Of a stretch of 64,000 nucleotides of DNA, positions 37,619 to 46,533 are shown one piece after another; positions within the stretch are counted from its first letter, which is position 1, and each line of letters begins with the position of its first letter. Under the pieces are notes generated by a model. That model had not been told where the DNA came from. It did no database searches and worked only from the letters and a program-made list of their open reading frames with translations. Position numbers and translations under genes: made by a program. The DNA comes from Legionella nagasakiensis. Its GTDB lineage: Bacteria > Pseudomonadota > Gammaproteobacteria > Legionellales > Legionellaceae. The stretch spans positions 124,001 through 188,000 of the forward strand of contig NZ_CAAAID010000003.1 in assembly GCF_900639915.1 (NCBI RefSeq). The letters are read 5' to 3'.

Positions 37619-38929
37619 ATGTCGGTATTGAATAAAATTAATCAGCAGAAACTTTCTTTATTATTGGATAAGCCATGGCTTTTACCTTCACTTCTTGTCC
37701 TCATCATAAATTTTATTGGAATTGCATTGAGCTTAGGCATAGAAAATATAATAAATAGCCCTTACCTTTCAATATCTGAAGATAAACAACAAACTATTCT
37801 TAATATTCTTGCCAGTTCATTAATGACTTTAATTAGTGTCACGTTTTCTATTAGCATGTTAATTCTATCTACTGTATCTAATCAATTCGGCCCACGTTTA
37901 TTACCAAATTTTATCCACTCTAAAAACACTCAAATAACGTTAGGTATTTTTCTGGGTACCTTTCTTTACTGTTTATTTTGCATTTACTCTGAAACAAACA
38001 CAATTACACGTGGTGCGCAAACCATTTATGCTTTTATTTTAGCACTTGGCTGTATTACTATTCTTGTTGCCTTTGTTAACAACGTTATGAAATCGATTCA
38101 AATTGATGGTATTCTTTCTTTAATTATATCCCAAACTAAATCCGCCATTTCATCCATTCAGCAAGAAAACACAGCAAACAGTCATAAAAGCTCAGAATTA
38201 AAGCCCAGAAAAATAATAAAAAGTGTATCCGCAGGAACAAATGGATATATACAAGGAATTGATTACAAAAAATTAAAAACAATTGCATGTGAAAATAATA
38301 TATTCTTACAAGTTAATGTTCGTTCAGGTGACTATGTCTATCACCAAGATGAAGTAATTATCATATCTGCTGAAGATGAAAAAACATTAGAAAAAATTTC
38401 ATTAAACACTCTACAATCGACAATTAATATCATTTCTATACGACTACTGAAACAAGATGTTGAGTATGGATTTGAACAAATTTCAGAAATTGCAGTACGC
38501 GCTTTATCACCCGGAATCAATGACCCATATACAGCACGTGACTGTGTCTTTTTATTAGGTGAATTATTTCTATATCTTGAACATCAAGATCACATTGAAT
38601 TAAGTGAATTTCATTATCAGGACAAAATATTACTAGCTTATCGATCTTTTACTTATCAAGGCATTGTTGAAGCTGGATTAAATCGATTAAGACAGGCAGC
38701 ATTATCCGATTTAACAGTTATTCTTGCTATTTATGACATGATTATTCAAATAACAGCATTATTGAAAAATAAGAAATTAATCTCTGCTTTGTTAAAACAA
38801 GGAATCGCATTACATGACATGATCCAAAATAAGAACTTACCCAACTATGACCGATTAGCGCTCTCTGAGCGAGAAGAAACATTACATAATCTTGTCAATC
38901 AATATCAAAGTGAATCTTTTAAAACTTGA
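37619..38929 (+). CDS. DUF2254 membrane protein
   Basis: A 436-residue protein with four predicted membrane helices in the first 170 residues, followed by a cytoplasmic domain. The stretch SLMTLISVTFSISMLILSTVSNQFGPRLLPNF and the later RALSPGINDPYTARDCV are characteristic of DUF2254. The function is unknown. ATG 37619 is preferred because AAAAGGA lies seven bases upstream; an ATG at 37595 would add eight residues. The gene is monocistronic by spacing. Confidence 0.85.
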   Translation: MSVLNKINQQKLSLLLDKPWLLPSLLVLIINFIGIALSLGIENIINSPYLSISEDKQQTILNILASSLMTLISVTFSISMLILSTVSNQFGPRLLPNFIHSKNTQITLGIFLGTFLYCLFCIYSETNTITRGAQTIYAFILALGCITILVAFVNNVMKSIQIDGILSLIISQTKSAISSIQQENTANSHKSSELKPRKIIKSVSAGTNGYIQGIDYKKLKTIACENNIFLQVNVRSGDYVYHQDEVIIISAEDEKTLEKISLNTLQSTINIISIRLLKQDVEYGFEQISEIAVRALSPGINDPYTARDCVFLLGELFLYLEHQDHIELSEFHYQDKILLAYRSFTYQGIVEAGLNRLRQAALSDLTVILAIYDMIIQITALLKNKKLISALLKQGIALHDMIQNKNLPNYDRLALSEREETLHNLVNQYQSESFKT

Positions 38930-39032
38930 GAGTACGACGAAGCTCATTGCAATTACGTAATGAACCTGTTAATTTTTCGACAATTGAGTATAACCTTATC
39001 TCCCATCACTTATTTGCCATTAAGGACTATGC

Positions 39033-40412
39033 GTGCGTCATTCAAAACGAGTTTTAAGTGTTTTTTCGCTGGTTATGATCAATGTCATCGCCGTTGATAG
39101 CTTACGCACGTTACCCTTGACGGCAAAACTTGGCCTAACACTTGTTTCCTATTATTTAATTGCGGCCATCGCTTTTTTTATTCCCGTTGCCTTAGTTGCT
39201 GCCGAATTGGCTACCGCCTATCCTGAAACAGGCGGTATCTACATTTGGGTGCGAGAAGCATTTGGTCGACGGGCAGGATTTATTACGATATGGTTACAAT
39301 GGATTTACAACGTTGTATGGTATCCAACGATTCTTGCATTTATTGCTGCCACACTGGCCTATCTTTTTGCCCCTCAACTCGCCAATCACAAATTCTATTT
39401 GTTAGGTACAATTGTCAGTTTATTCTGGCTATTTACCTTTCTGAATTGTTTTGGCATGAAAATTTCGAGTCTGGTCAGCGTTATTGGCGCATCCATTGGT
39501 ACCCTCTTACCCATGATAGGCATTACTATTTTAGGCATTATATGGATAAGCCAAGGCCGTCCTCTTGCTGTTGAAACGCCTATTACCTGGCTACCTGATT
39601 TTAGTTCACTAGGTAATTTGTCTTTATTTTCAGCCGTATTGTTTGGTTTGCTCGGCATGGAAATGTCGGCTGTCCATGCAGAAGAAGTAAAAAATCCTCA
39701 GCGCGATTATCCACGCGCCCTCTTATATTCTACGATTATTATATTTTCCACCTTAGTGCTTGGATCTCTGGCGATTGTTATTGTGGTTCCCAATCATACC
39801 CTAAGCGTTGTCTCCGGATTAATCGATGCCTACGCGATTTTTTTTAATTCCTATCACATGCCATGGATGACGTCCCTAACGGCTGCATTTATCATCTTAG
39901 GCGGCCTCAGTGGCGTTTCTGCCTGGATTATCGGCCCAACAAAAGGATTGCTGGTTGCCGCGCGAGATGGCTGTATTCCATCTGCTTTTACTCACGTAAA
40001 TCACTATGGAGCGCCGGTGACTATTCTTATCACACAAGGGGTTATCTTTACTTTATTAAGCAGTGTATTTATTTTATTTGACTCTATCAATGCAGCGTAC
40101 TGGATTTTAAGCGATTTATGTGCACAAATGGCTCTATTAGTTTATGTATTTATGTTTTCAGCAGCCATCCGCTTACGTTATAGTCGGCCCGAGCAATCAG
40201 GTGCCTATAAAATTCCTGGCGGCAACTTTGTCATGTGGCTTGTTGCAAGCCTAGGCATACTTTGCTGCATTATAGCCATTATGATTGGCTTTGTTCCTCC
40301 CACTCAAATTCCAATTAAGAATAAATGGTTTTTTGAAATGTTTTTAATCGGCGGATTGGTTATCTTTGTCTTGCTGCCATGGTTATTGGCAAAAAAACAT
40401 AAATCCATATAG
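39033..40412 (+). CDS. APC-family amino acid permease
   Basis: A 459-residue transporter with about 12 membrane helices. The start LSVFSLVMINVIAVDSLRTLPL and the FFIPVALVAAELATAYPETGGIYIWVREAFG segment are typical of glutamate/GABA-antiporter-type (GadC/YjeM) APC proteins, and GMEMSAVHAEEVKNPQRDYPRAL is the usual helix-6 region. The substrate cannot be read from sequence. The start is GTG 39033, preceded by TAAGGA; an ATG at 39029 is out of frame. Proline catabolism lies convergent, but the link is only proximity. Confidence 0.88.
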   Translation: MRHSKRVLSVFSLVMINVIAVDSLRTLPLTAKLGLTLVSYYLIAAIAFFIPVALVAAELATAYPETGGIYIWVREAFGRRAGFITIWLQWIYNVVWYPTILAFIAATLAYLFAPQLANHKFYLLGTIVSLFWLFTFLNCFGMKISSLVSVIGASIGTLLPMIGITILGIIWISQGRPLAVETPITWLPDFSSLGNLSLFSAVLFGLLGMEMSAVHAEEVKNPQRDYPRALLYSTIIIFSTLVLGSLAIVIVVPNHTLSVVSGLIDAYAIFFNSYHMPWMTSLTAAFIILGGLSGVSAWIIGPTKGLLVAARDGCIPSAFTHVNHYGAPVTILITQGVIFTLLSSVFILFDSINAAYWILSDLCAQMALLVYVFMFSAAIRLRYSRPEQSGAYKIPGGNFVMWLVASLGILCCIIAIMIGFVPPTQIPIKNKWFFEMFLIGGLVIFVLLPWLLAKKHKSI

Positions 40413-40432
40413 GACTATTTACACTGATACAG

Positions 40433-40475
40433 TTTATGGGTTCATTGGGCCCATCCAGCCCAATGAACCCATAAA
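40433..40475. terminator. Bidirectional hairpin between permease and putA
   Basis: TTTATGGGTTCATTGGGC (40433-40450) and its exact complement (40458-40475) form an 18-base perfect stem with a 7-base loop between two convergent genes. It likely terminates both transcripts, though there is no extra T-run. Confidence 0.7.
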
Positions 40476-40493
40476 AAGAATGAATGAGTGCAT

Positions 40494-43400
40494 CTATTCT
40501 TCAGGTAAGGACATCAAGCTCGCATTCCCCCCAGCAGCCGTTGTATCCACGGTATAAGTTCTTTCATGGCATAAACGCTGTAAATAATGAGGCCCCCCTG
40601 CCTTGGGGCCGGTGCCTGACAATCCTTCTCCGCCAAACGGTTGTAACCCGACTACAGCACCAATCATATTACGGTTGACATAACAATTTCCTGCATGAAT
40701 CCGCTGGCGAATATATTCAACCGTTTGATTAATACGACTGTGAATGCCTAACGTCAGACCATACCCTGTATTATTCACTTGCGCAATCACCTCATCAAGA
40801 GCCTTATGTTTGAAACGAATCACATGCAAAACAGGCCCGAATACTTCCTTCTCTAAAGCGTTCATATTATCAATAGCAATGGCAGTTGGCGGCATAAAAT
40901 ACCCCTGCTCACAATCTTCACTTAATTTACATTGATAAATGATCTCATAGTCTTTCTTCATGGTTTCTACATGTTTTTTTAATACGAATAACGCCTCTTT
41001 ATCAATGACAGGACCTATATCTGTGGTTAACCATTGAGGATCGCCTATACATAATTCAGCCATAGCACCTTTGAGCAACTCAACAAATCGTGGATAAACA
41101 TCCTCCTGTACATAAATGACTCTTAATGCCGAACATCGTTGACCGGCAGATCCAAACGCAGAAGTCAATACATCCATGATGACTTGTTCAAGCAGCGCAG
41201 AAGAATCAACAATCATGGCATTTTGTCCACCTGTTTCTGCTATCAACGGAATAATTTCACCACCCCGAGTTGCCAGTGTTTTATTGATGTGTGCAGCAGT
41301 TTGGGTTGAACCGGTAAAAATAACCCCTTTTATACGCTTATCAGCGACCAACGCTGCACCAACGCTTTCCCCTCGCCCTGGCAATAATTGTATGACGCCA
41401 GGCGAAATTCCCGCTTTAATCATCAATTGCACCGCAAAATGAGCAATAAGCGATGTCTGTTCTGCAGGCTTAGCGATAACACAGTTACCTGTCACAAGCG
41501 CTGCAACAACTTGCCCTGTAAAAATTGCCAATGGGAAATTCCATGGACTGATGCACAGAATCACGCCACGAGGATGTAAACTTAATTCATTTAACTCACC
41601 TGTGTAGCCCTGCAAACGTATTGGTTTAGTCATCATTTGCTTTGCTTTTGCTGTGTAATAATGACAAAAATCAACCGCTTCTCGTAGCTCAGCAATGCTG
41701 TCATTCCAAGTTTTTCCGGCCTCTAGCATTGCCAAAGCAAGAATTGTAGCTTTATTTTCTTCCAGCAAACCGGCAAATGTTTCGATTAATTCACATCTGA
41801 CTTCTACTGTCGTCGTGCTCCATTGCGAAAAAGTTTCCACAGCTTTAGTTAAAGCCCAATCAATATCCTGGTTGGTAGCATAAATCACTTGCCCAATCTT
41901 ACGACCTGTATGCTGAGGAGACATCACATCACAAGCCTCGCTATTTTCCTTCATTCTGCCTGCAAGAATAGGAGCTGCTTGCCAATGAGTTAAATCCATT
42001 TTTGCGAATTGTTGTTGCAGATCAGCAATATACTTTCTATTCGTTAAATCAATTCCAGTTGAATTCTTTCTCTCAGGCAAAAATATTGATGCTGGCAACG
42101 GTATATTCTGATTCATTTTACTGAGTAATTGTTTTGCTTTACTCACTGGATCTTCAACGAGATGACTAATAGGTGCTTTATCATCGACAATGCGGTTTAC
42201 AAAGGATGAATTTGCACCATTTTCCAATAAACGACGCACAAGATAAGGCAACAAATCTTCATGACTGCCAACAGGTGCATAGATACGGCAAGGAATTCCA
42301 TAACGATTGACAGGTACAATCTGATCATACAGTTCTGTGCCCATACCATGCAGACATTGAAACTCGAAATCACGATAATCGCCAACCAAATTTAAAATTA
42401 AAGCCACTGAATAGGCATTATGAGTAGCAAACTGCGGGTAAATTGCATCCGTCATCGTCAGCAGCTTTTTAGCGCACGCCTGAAAAGAAACATCTGTAAA
42501 TGGTTTTCTAGTAAAAACTGGGTAATCTTGCAACCCTTGCATTTGTGTTTTTTTAATTTCACTGTCCCAATAGGCGCCCTTAATCAAACGCACCATCACA
42601 CGCCGCTTCTTACTTCGGGCCAACGCGGCAATCCAATCAAGAAGATAAAACGCTCTTTTTTGGTAAGATTGCACCGCCATTCCAAATCCATTCCAGCCAT
42701 CCAGACTGGGATCATTAAAAGCTCGTTCAATAACATCAAGCGACAAATCAAGTCGTTCAGATTCTTCAGCATCCACGGTAAGTGCTATATTAAATTTTTT
42801 TGCCAACTGCGCTAAAGCTAACAATCTTGGTGTTAATTCTTCTATGACTTGTTCAGATTGCGACTCTTGATATCTGGGATATAAAGCAGACAATTTTATT
42901 GAAATACCTGGATTACTATAAACATTTCCTCTTGTTGCAGTTTGGCTTCCAATTGCATGAATTGCTTTACTGTAAGCATCATAATATCGTTCCGCATCAA
43001 TGGCTGTCAGTGCCGCTTCCCCTAACATATCATACGAATAACGATAACCATATGCTTCTTTTTTCTTCGCCCGTGTTAATGCTTCTTTAATGGTACGTCC
43101 CATCACGAATTGCTTACTCATAATTCGCATGGCCTTATCTACTGCCTTGCGTATCACCGTTTCACTGCTACGATTAACCACTTTCATTAATGCTTTGCTT
43201 AAAACCGATTCGGCTTTTTCAGGCGACAATACTTTACCTGTTAACATTAATGCCCAAGTCGTAGCATTAACAAAAAATGATGGGCTTTGACCACGATGTG
43301 ATTCCCAATCTGCATGAACAATCTTATCTTTAATTAATCGATCGACCGTTGCCGCATCAGGGACCCGTAGAAGCGCTTCAGCAAGACACATTAATGCAAT

Positions 43401-43643
43401 CCCTTCATTGCTGGACAGAGCATATTCTGTAAGAAAAGAATCAATACCTGTACTTTTTTTACGCTCGCGACGAACGGCCTCTACTAACTGGATTGCAACC
43501 TCTTTTACAGCGTTTATCTGCTCGTGAGTCAAGGTAGCATTTTCAAGCAGATGCATGATATTCTTTGATTCATTTTCATGATAAGCTTCATTAATTGTAG
43601 CGCGTAACCCTTTCGGCGGTTGTAATGTTCGTCTGTCCAGCAT
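40494..43643 (-). CDS. putA: Bifunctional proline dehydrogenase/P5C dehydrogenase
   Basis: A 1049-residue PutA oxidising proline to glutamate. The FAD-dependent proline dehydrogenase barrel occupies about residues 180-490 (GISIKLSALYPRYQ, VMVRLIKGAYWDSEIKK, ATHNAYSVA). The aldehyde dehydrogenase half covers about 560-1035, with ETGGQNAMIVDSSAL (catalytic Glu) and FGSAGQRCSALRVIYV (catalytic Cys). It lacks the N-terminal ribbon-helix-helix of trifunctional PutA, so it is not its own repressor. The noncoding 495 bases upstream hold its promoter. Confidence 0.96.
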   Translation of the reverse strand: MLDRRTLQPPKGLRATINEAYHENESKNIMHLLENATLTHEQINAVKEVAIQLVEAVRRERKKSTGIDSFLTEYALSSNEGIALMCLAEALLRVPDAATVDRLIKDKIVHADWESHRGQSPSFFVNATTWALMLTGKVLSPEKAESVLSKALMKVVNRSSETVIRKAVDKAMRIMSKQFVMGRTIKEALTRAKKKEAYGYRYSYDMLGEAALTAIDAERYYDAYSKAIHAIGSQTATRGNVYSNPGISIKLSALYPRYQESQSEQVIEELTPRLLALAQLAKKFNIALTVDAEESERLDLSLDVIERAFNDPSLDGWNGFGMAVQSYQKRAFYLLDWIAALARSKKRRVMVRLIKGAYWDSEIKKTQMQGLQDYPVFTRKPFTDVSFQACAKKLLTMTDAIYPQFATHNAYSVALILNLVGDYRDFEFQCLHGMGTELYDQIVPVNRYGIPCRIYAPVGSHEDLLPYLVRRLLENGANSSFVNRIVDDKAPISHLVEDPVSKAKQLLSKMNQNIPLPASIFLPERKNSTGIDLTNRKYIADLQQQFAKMDLTHWQAAPILAGRMKENSEACDVMSPQHTGRKIGQVIYATNQDIDWALTKAVETFSQWSTTTVEVRCELIETFAGLLEENKATILALAMLEAGKTWNDSIAELREAVDFCHYYTAKAKQMMTKPIRLQGYTGELNELSLHPRGVILCISPWNFPLAIFTGQVVAALVTGNCVIAKPAEQTSLIAHFAVQLMIKAGISPGVIQLLPGRGESVGAALVADKRIKGVIFTGSTQTAAHINKTLATRGGEIIPLIAETGGQNAMIVDSSALLEQVIMDVLTSAFGSAGQRCSALRVIYVQEDVYPRFVELLKGAMAELCIGDPQWLTTDIGPVIDKEALFVLKKHVETMKKDYEIIYQCKLSEDCEQGYFMPPTAIAIDNMNALEKEVFGPVLHVIRFKHKALDEVIAQVNNTGYGLTLGIHSRINQTVEYIRQRIHAGNCYVNRNMIGAVVGLQPFGGEGLSGTGPKAGGPHYLQRLCHERTYTVDTTAAGGNASLMSLPEE

Positions 43644-44138
43644 ATTGCCCCCAAACCAATAGAATTCTGATGTTCGAGAAGGATAATTTAATTTAGTCTT
43701 AAATTAAATTAAATTTATAATTTTTACTCATGATACGTGGCTTTCTACCTGTTAATCCATCATTTAATGAATATTTTGTGTTCATCAAATGAACTTTTAG
43801 TTTTTTGATTAAACTAAAAACAAATAAAACCGGGGATTATTTTGATCAATTATTGATCTTTTTTATTTTTATTAAAACAAAATTTGCTTTTATGCATATT
43901 TTAACCATCTGAATTGATTAATATTCCCCCTTGATGGACAATCAAAACTCTTGTGATTTTACTTTTACCTAACTTGTCAATATAATAACCACGTTTAAAA
44001 CGCTTCTAGCGGGTCTGTGGGTCGTATTGCGGTTAAAAGTCATGCGTTGATTTTTAGTACCTATATACTCAGGTTTAATGACGACCATGGAAGATAGCCG
44101 CATTTCCTTTAGGGCAACTAATTAGAAAATGGAGTATT
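43644..44138. other. Long divergent intergenic region putA / L,D-transpeptidase
   Basis: 495 AT-rich bases without a supportable ORF. The putA side (43680-43900) is very rich in A and T. A sigma-70 promoter for the rightward gene is at 43958-43986, giving a leader of about 145 bases (43993-44138) whose content is unexplained. Confidence 0.55.
43958..43986 (+). promoter_or_regulatory. Sigma-70 promoter of the L,D-transpeptidase gene
   Basis: TTTACT (43958-43963) and a perfect TATAAT (43981-43986) are 17 bases apart. The gene starts about 150 bases downstream, with GGAG as ribosome binding site just before ATG 44139. Confidence 0.5.
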
Positions 44139-44816
44139 ATGAATACAATTTTTACTTTAATTTCTGTAGCACTGCTGACTAGCAACATGACATCAAGCGC
44201 GCCAAGTTTTGCAAAGCCCGCTTTTGATATCAATACGGAAACGAAGCACTTAAGTCAAAAAGCGCCAACGCTTAATAAAAAAGTGCTTAAATTAGCACTT
44301 GCTGCTTATCAAAAAGCAAAAGAAAAAGGTAAGGTAAAAAAACCAGTTCTTACGGTGATCGATTATTCGCTTCCTTCCTCAAAACAGCGCATGTGGGTGT
44401 TTGATATTAATAAAGAAAAACTTTTATATAACACGCATGTTGCTCATGGAAAAAACTCCGGATTAGATATTCCTCATCATTTTTCAAATACACCATCTAG
44501 CAAAGAAACCAGCCTGGGAACCTATGTAACTCGTGACACCTATTTTGGTTCAAAAGGCTATTCACTAAATTTGCATGGGCTCGAAAAGGGATTTAATGAT
44601 AATGCATACAATCGCCGGGTAGTCATTCATGGAGCTTGGTATGTAGAACCAAATTTTATCAGAAAAGCAGGACGTGCGGGTCGAAGTTGGGGATGCCCAT
44701 CCATCGCTCAAACACTAGCAAAGCCGGTCATCAATACAATTAAAGGCGGCTCTATTGTATTTGCTTATTATCCTGACAAGAAGTATCTGTCTCACTCAGG
44801 ATATGCCATTGCTTAA
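44139..44816 (+). CDS. Secreted L,D-transpeptidase catalytic-domain protein (YkuD_2 type)
   Basis: A 225-residue exported protein with a signal peptide (residues 1-26, SSAPSFA). The catalytic region contains VIHGAWYVEP and GRAGRSWGCPSIA, giving the His and Cys of YkuD-type enzymes; QRMWVFDINKEKLLYNTHVAHGKNSG is the usual first strand pair. This fits the YkuD_2 branch, which has few characterised members. It is the second YkuD-fold protein in the window, unrelated in detail to the one at 6624. Confidence 0.85.
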   Translation: MNTIFTLISVALLTSNMTSSAPSFAKPAFDINTETKHLSQKAPTLNKKVLKLALAAYQKAKEKGKVKKPVLTVIDYSLPSSKQRMWVFDINKEKLLYNTHVAHGKNSGLDIPHHFSNTPSSKETSLGTYVTRDTYFGSKGYSLNLHGLEKGFNDNAYNRRVVIHGAWYVEPNFIRKAGRAGRSWGCPSIAQTLAKPVINTIKGGSIVFAYYPDKKYLSHSGYAIA

Positions 44817-44856
44817 AGCCTATTCAAAAGCTCCGATCTTGGCCATAAACCGTTAA

Positions 44857-44916
44857 TTTTTTTGTACTCCGCTGCTCATGTACTTCTATGTACACTGCGC
44901 TGCGGTACTCAAAAAT
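44857..44916. repeat. Imperfect palindromic repeat (REP-like)
   Basis: A 60-base interrupted palindrome. The outer arms are TTTTTGTACTCCGC and GCGGTACTCAAAAA, and the inner arms TGTAC/GTACA surround TTCTA. The arms also contain GCTGC and GCGCTGC. It follows the L,D-transpeptidase stop by 40 bases. Confidence 0.4.
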
Positions 44917-44960
44917 CAACACATTCTGGCTCAAGTTTGAAGACTCTGAGTCAGTCTCTA

Positions 44961-44994
44961 AAAAAAATAAAGCCAGGGGCACACCCTGGCTTTT
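44961..44994 (-). terminator. Intrinsic terminator, strongest for the minus strand
   Basis: AAAGCCAGGG and CCCTGGCTTT pair around GCACA (44969-44993). On the minus strand the hairpin is followed by an almost pure T-run (44961-44968), the classical terminator form; on the plus strand there are only four T. Confidence 0.75.
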
Positions 44995-45007
44995 CACAGT
45001 CTTCCAA

Positions 45008-45121
45008 TCAAGACATAGTGTCTTGCAACTCGTCCATGACGATCAGATCCATCTGATCAAAGTCCTTTTCAAGAGCTTCATTCCTTGAAGTCTTTCTTAA
45101 ATTTAGCAGTCTAATTGTCTA
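45008..45121 (-). pseudogene. 3' remnant of a lost gene
   Basis: An open minus-strand frame of about 37 codons runs from a stop to TGA at 45008-45010 and ends EALEKDFDQMDLIVMDELQD then TMS. It has no upstream start codon and lies 14 bases before the strong minus-strand terminator. This looks like the surviving tail of a deleted gene; its acidic end is in the style of Dot/Icm effector tails. I cannot name it. Confidence 0.3.
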
Positions 45122-45342
45122 TATGCAAGGCAAGCTGATGAAATTATTTATGATATGTTTTATAGATTAAATAATTAATCTATATTTTTCATTTAGTTAT
45201 AAAATAGGCAAGCGCAAAATGCTTAAATTTAAGTAATATCTCAAGAAAAACCAAGAAATTTCTTATAAGGATTTAAGTCATTAATCCTTACTCATGCTGA
45301 TTAAAGCCAAAATATGCAATATTACACGCAATTATATTTGTT

Positions 45343-45359
45343 CATAACTCTGAGTTATG
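45343..45359. promoter_or_regulatory. 17-base perfect palindrome upstream of the ProQ gene
   Basis: CATAACTCTGAGTTATG is symmetric about the central T and lies 38 bases before ATG 45398. It overlaps a weak promoter-like pair (TTGTTC, then GATAAT at 45359-45364). It has the form of a repressor operator. Confidence 0.35.
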
Positions 45360-45397
45360 ATAATTTAAGTGAGTGAAATAAGCTACCGAGCCCTCAC

Positions 45398-45760
45398 ATG
45401 AATCAAGAAAGTACTGCTAAAAAAGATAAACTCAAGACGATTGACTGGCTAACAGAACACTTCCCCGCTGCTTTTTTTAAAAAAGCAAACCAGGTTAAAC
45501 CGCTAAAAATAGGTATATTTGACGACATCATTGATTTTTATGAACGTCTGGATGCCCCTCCATTTAGTAAAAAAACCTTACGTGAGGCATTAAATTACTA
45601 TAGTGCATCGCCAGCTTACCTTCATTGCCAAAAAGCAAACGCTGCCCGGGTGGATTTATTTGGAAATGAAGTAGATGTTGTTACTGATGAGCAAGCAAAA
45701 TATGCTCATCAACGTTATCAGCAACGCTATATAGAGAAAAAAACCAAATCACGTGCCTAA
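45398..45760 (+). CDS. ProQ/FinO-domain RNA-binding protein
   Basis: A 120-residue protein that is almost only a ProQ/FinO domain. IDWLTEHFPAAFFKKANQVKPLKIGIFDDI and LREALNYYSASPAYLHCQKANAARVDLFG contain the conserved face used to bind 3' ends of structured RNA. A short basic tail (RYIEKKTKSRA) follows. Legionella has several such proteins; RocC is larger and controls competence, so this is a different paralogue. Its RNA partners are unknown. Confidence 0.9.
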   Translation: MNQESTAKKDKLKTIDWLTEHFPAAFFKKANQVKPLKIGIFDDIIDFYERLDAPPFSKKTLREALNYYSASPAYLHCQKANAARVDLFGNEVDVVTDEQAKYAHQRYQQRYIEKKTKSRA

Positions 45761-45837
45761 TAGGTGGATTTCTTTAATTATCCAACATTCCGCAACACCG
45801 TATTTTTAGTAAAAAAGACAACGTGTGGCATGTCGGA

Positions 45838-46533
45838 TTATGACTTCTGACAAGCCAATAAGTAATTAACACGAACCGACTTCTGCAATGAAGCAGCGCG
45901 GCTAAAAGGATTATAAGACATACCTGACATTGCAATGCTTTCCAAGCCAACGGCTCGCGTCATTGCTGTCAGCTCGCTTGGTCTAATAAATTTTTTAAAT
46001 TCATGCGTTTGGCGCGGTAACAATTCAAGAATATATTCGGCAGCAATGATTGCTGTGGCATACGCCATTGGCGTTCTATTTATAGTTGATAAAAATAAAT
46101 AACCACCTTGTTTTAGCAAACGAGAACAGTGTTCAATGACCACCTGCGGCTCAGATGCATGTTCCAGCATTTCCATGCACGTCACAACATCAAACAATCT
46201 TGTCTCAAAAGACTCGATTGGTTGACCTACATAGCAGAGATCCAGTCCACTTTCTTTTGCATGAGCACGCGCTACAGTAATTGCATCCTCTTCAACATCA
46301 AGACCAGTAACATTCGCTCCTAACTTGGCCATACTTTCCGCCAAAATTCCTCCACCGCAGCCTACGTCCAACACATGGCACGCAGATAAATCAACAAATT
46401 TCTGTATGAATTGAAGACGTGCGGCATTAATATCATGCAATGTTTTAAGAGGACCATCCTTATTCCACCATTGAGTAGACAGTTGGGCAAATTTAGCAAT
46501 CTCTTGTGAATCAATTGTCGTTTTCTTATTCAT
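45838..46533 (-). CDS. ubiG: Ubiquinone biosynthesis O-methyltransferase
   Basis: A 231-residue SAM methyltransferase making both O-methylations of ubiquinone. ELEMENTS visible are FAQLSTQWWNKDGPLKTLHDIN at the start, SAM motif VLDVGCGGGILAESMAKLG, the CMEMLEHASEP motif, and the membrane-associating YNPFSRAASLQKSVRVNYLL end. It overlaps the upstream uracil-glycosylase-like gene by eight bases. Confidence 0.96.
   Translation of the reverse strand: MNKKTTIDSQEIAKFAQLSTQWWNKDGPLKTLHDINAARLQFIQKFVDLSACHVLDVGCGGGILAESMAKLGANVTGLDVEEDAITVARAHAKESGLDLCYVGQPIESFETRLFDVVTCMEMLEHASEPQVVIEHCSRLLKQGGYLFLSTINRTPMAYATAIIAAEYILELLPRQTHEFKKFIRPSELTAMTRAVGLESIAMSGMSYNPFSRAASLQKSVRVNYLLACQKS

Larger units (their letters stand above)
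44817..45397. other. Long intergenic region before the ProQ gene
   Basis: 581 bases with a repeat (44857-44916), a terminator (44961-44994), an apparent 3' gene remnant on the minus strand (45008-45121) and a palindrome (45343-45359). No complete gene is supported. Confidence 0.6.

Noticed and set aside
40494..43643. Trifunctional PutA with repressor domain
   Set aside because: No ribbon-helix-helix segment is present before the proline dehydrogenase part.
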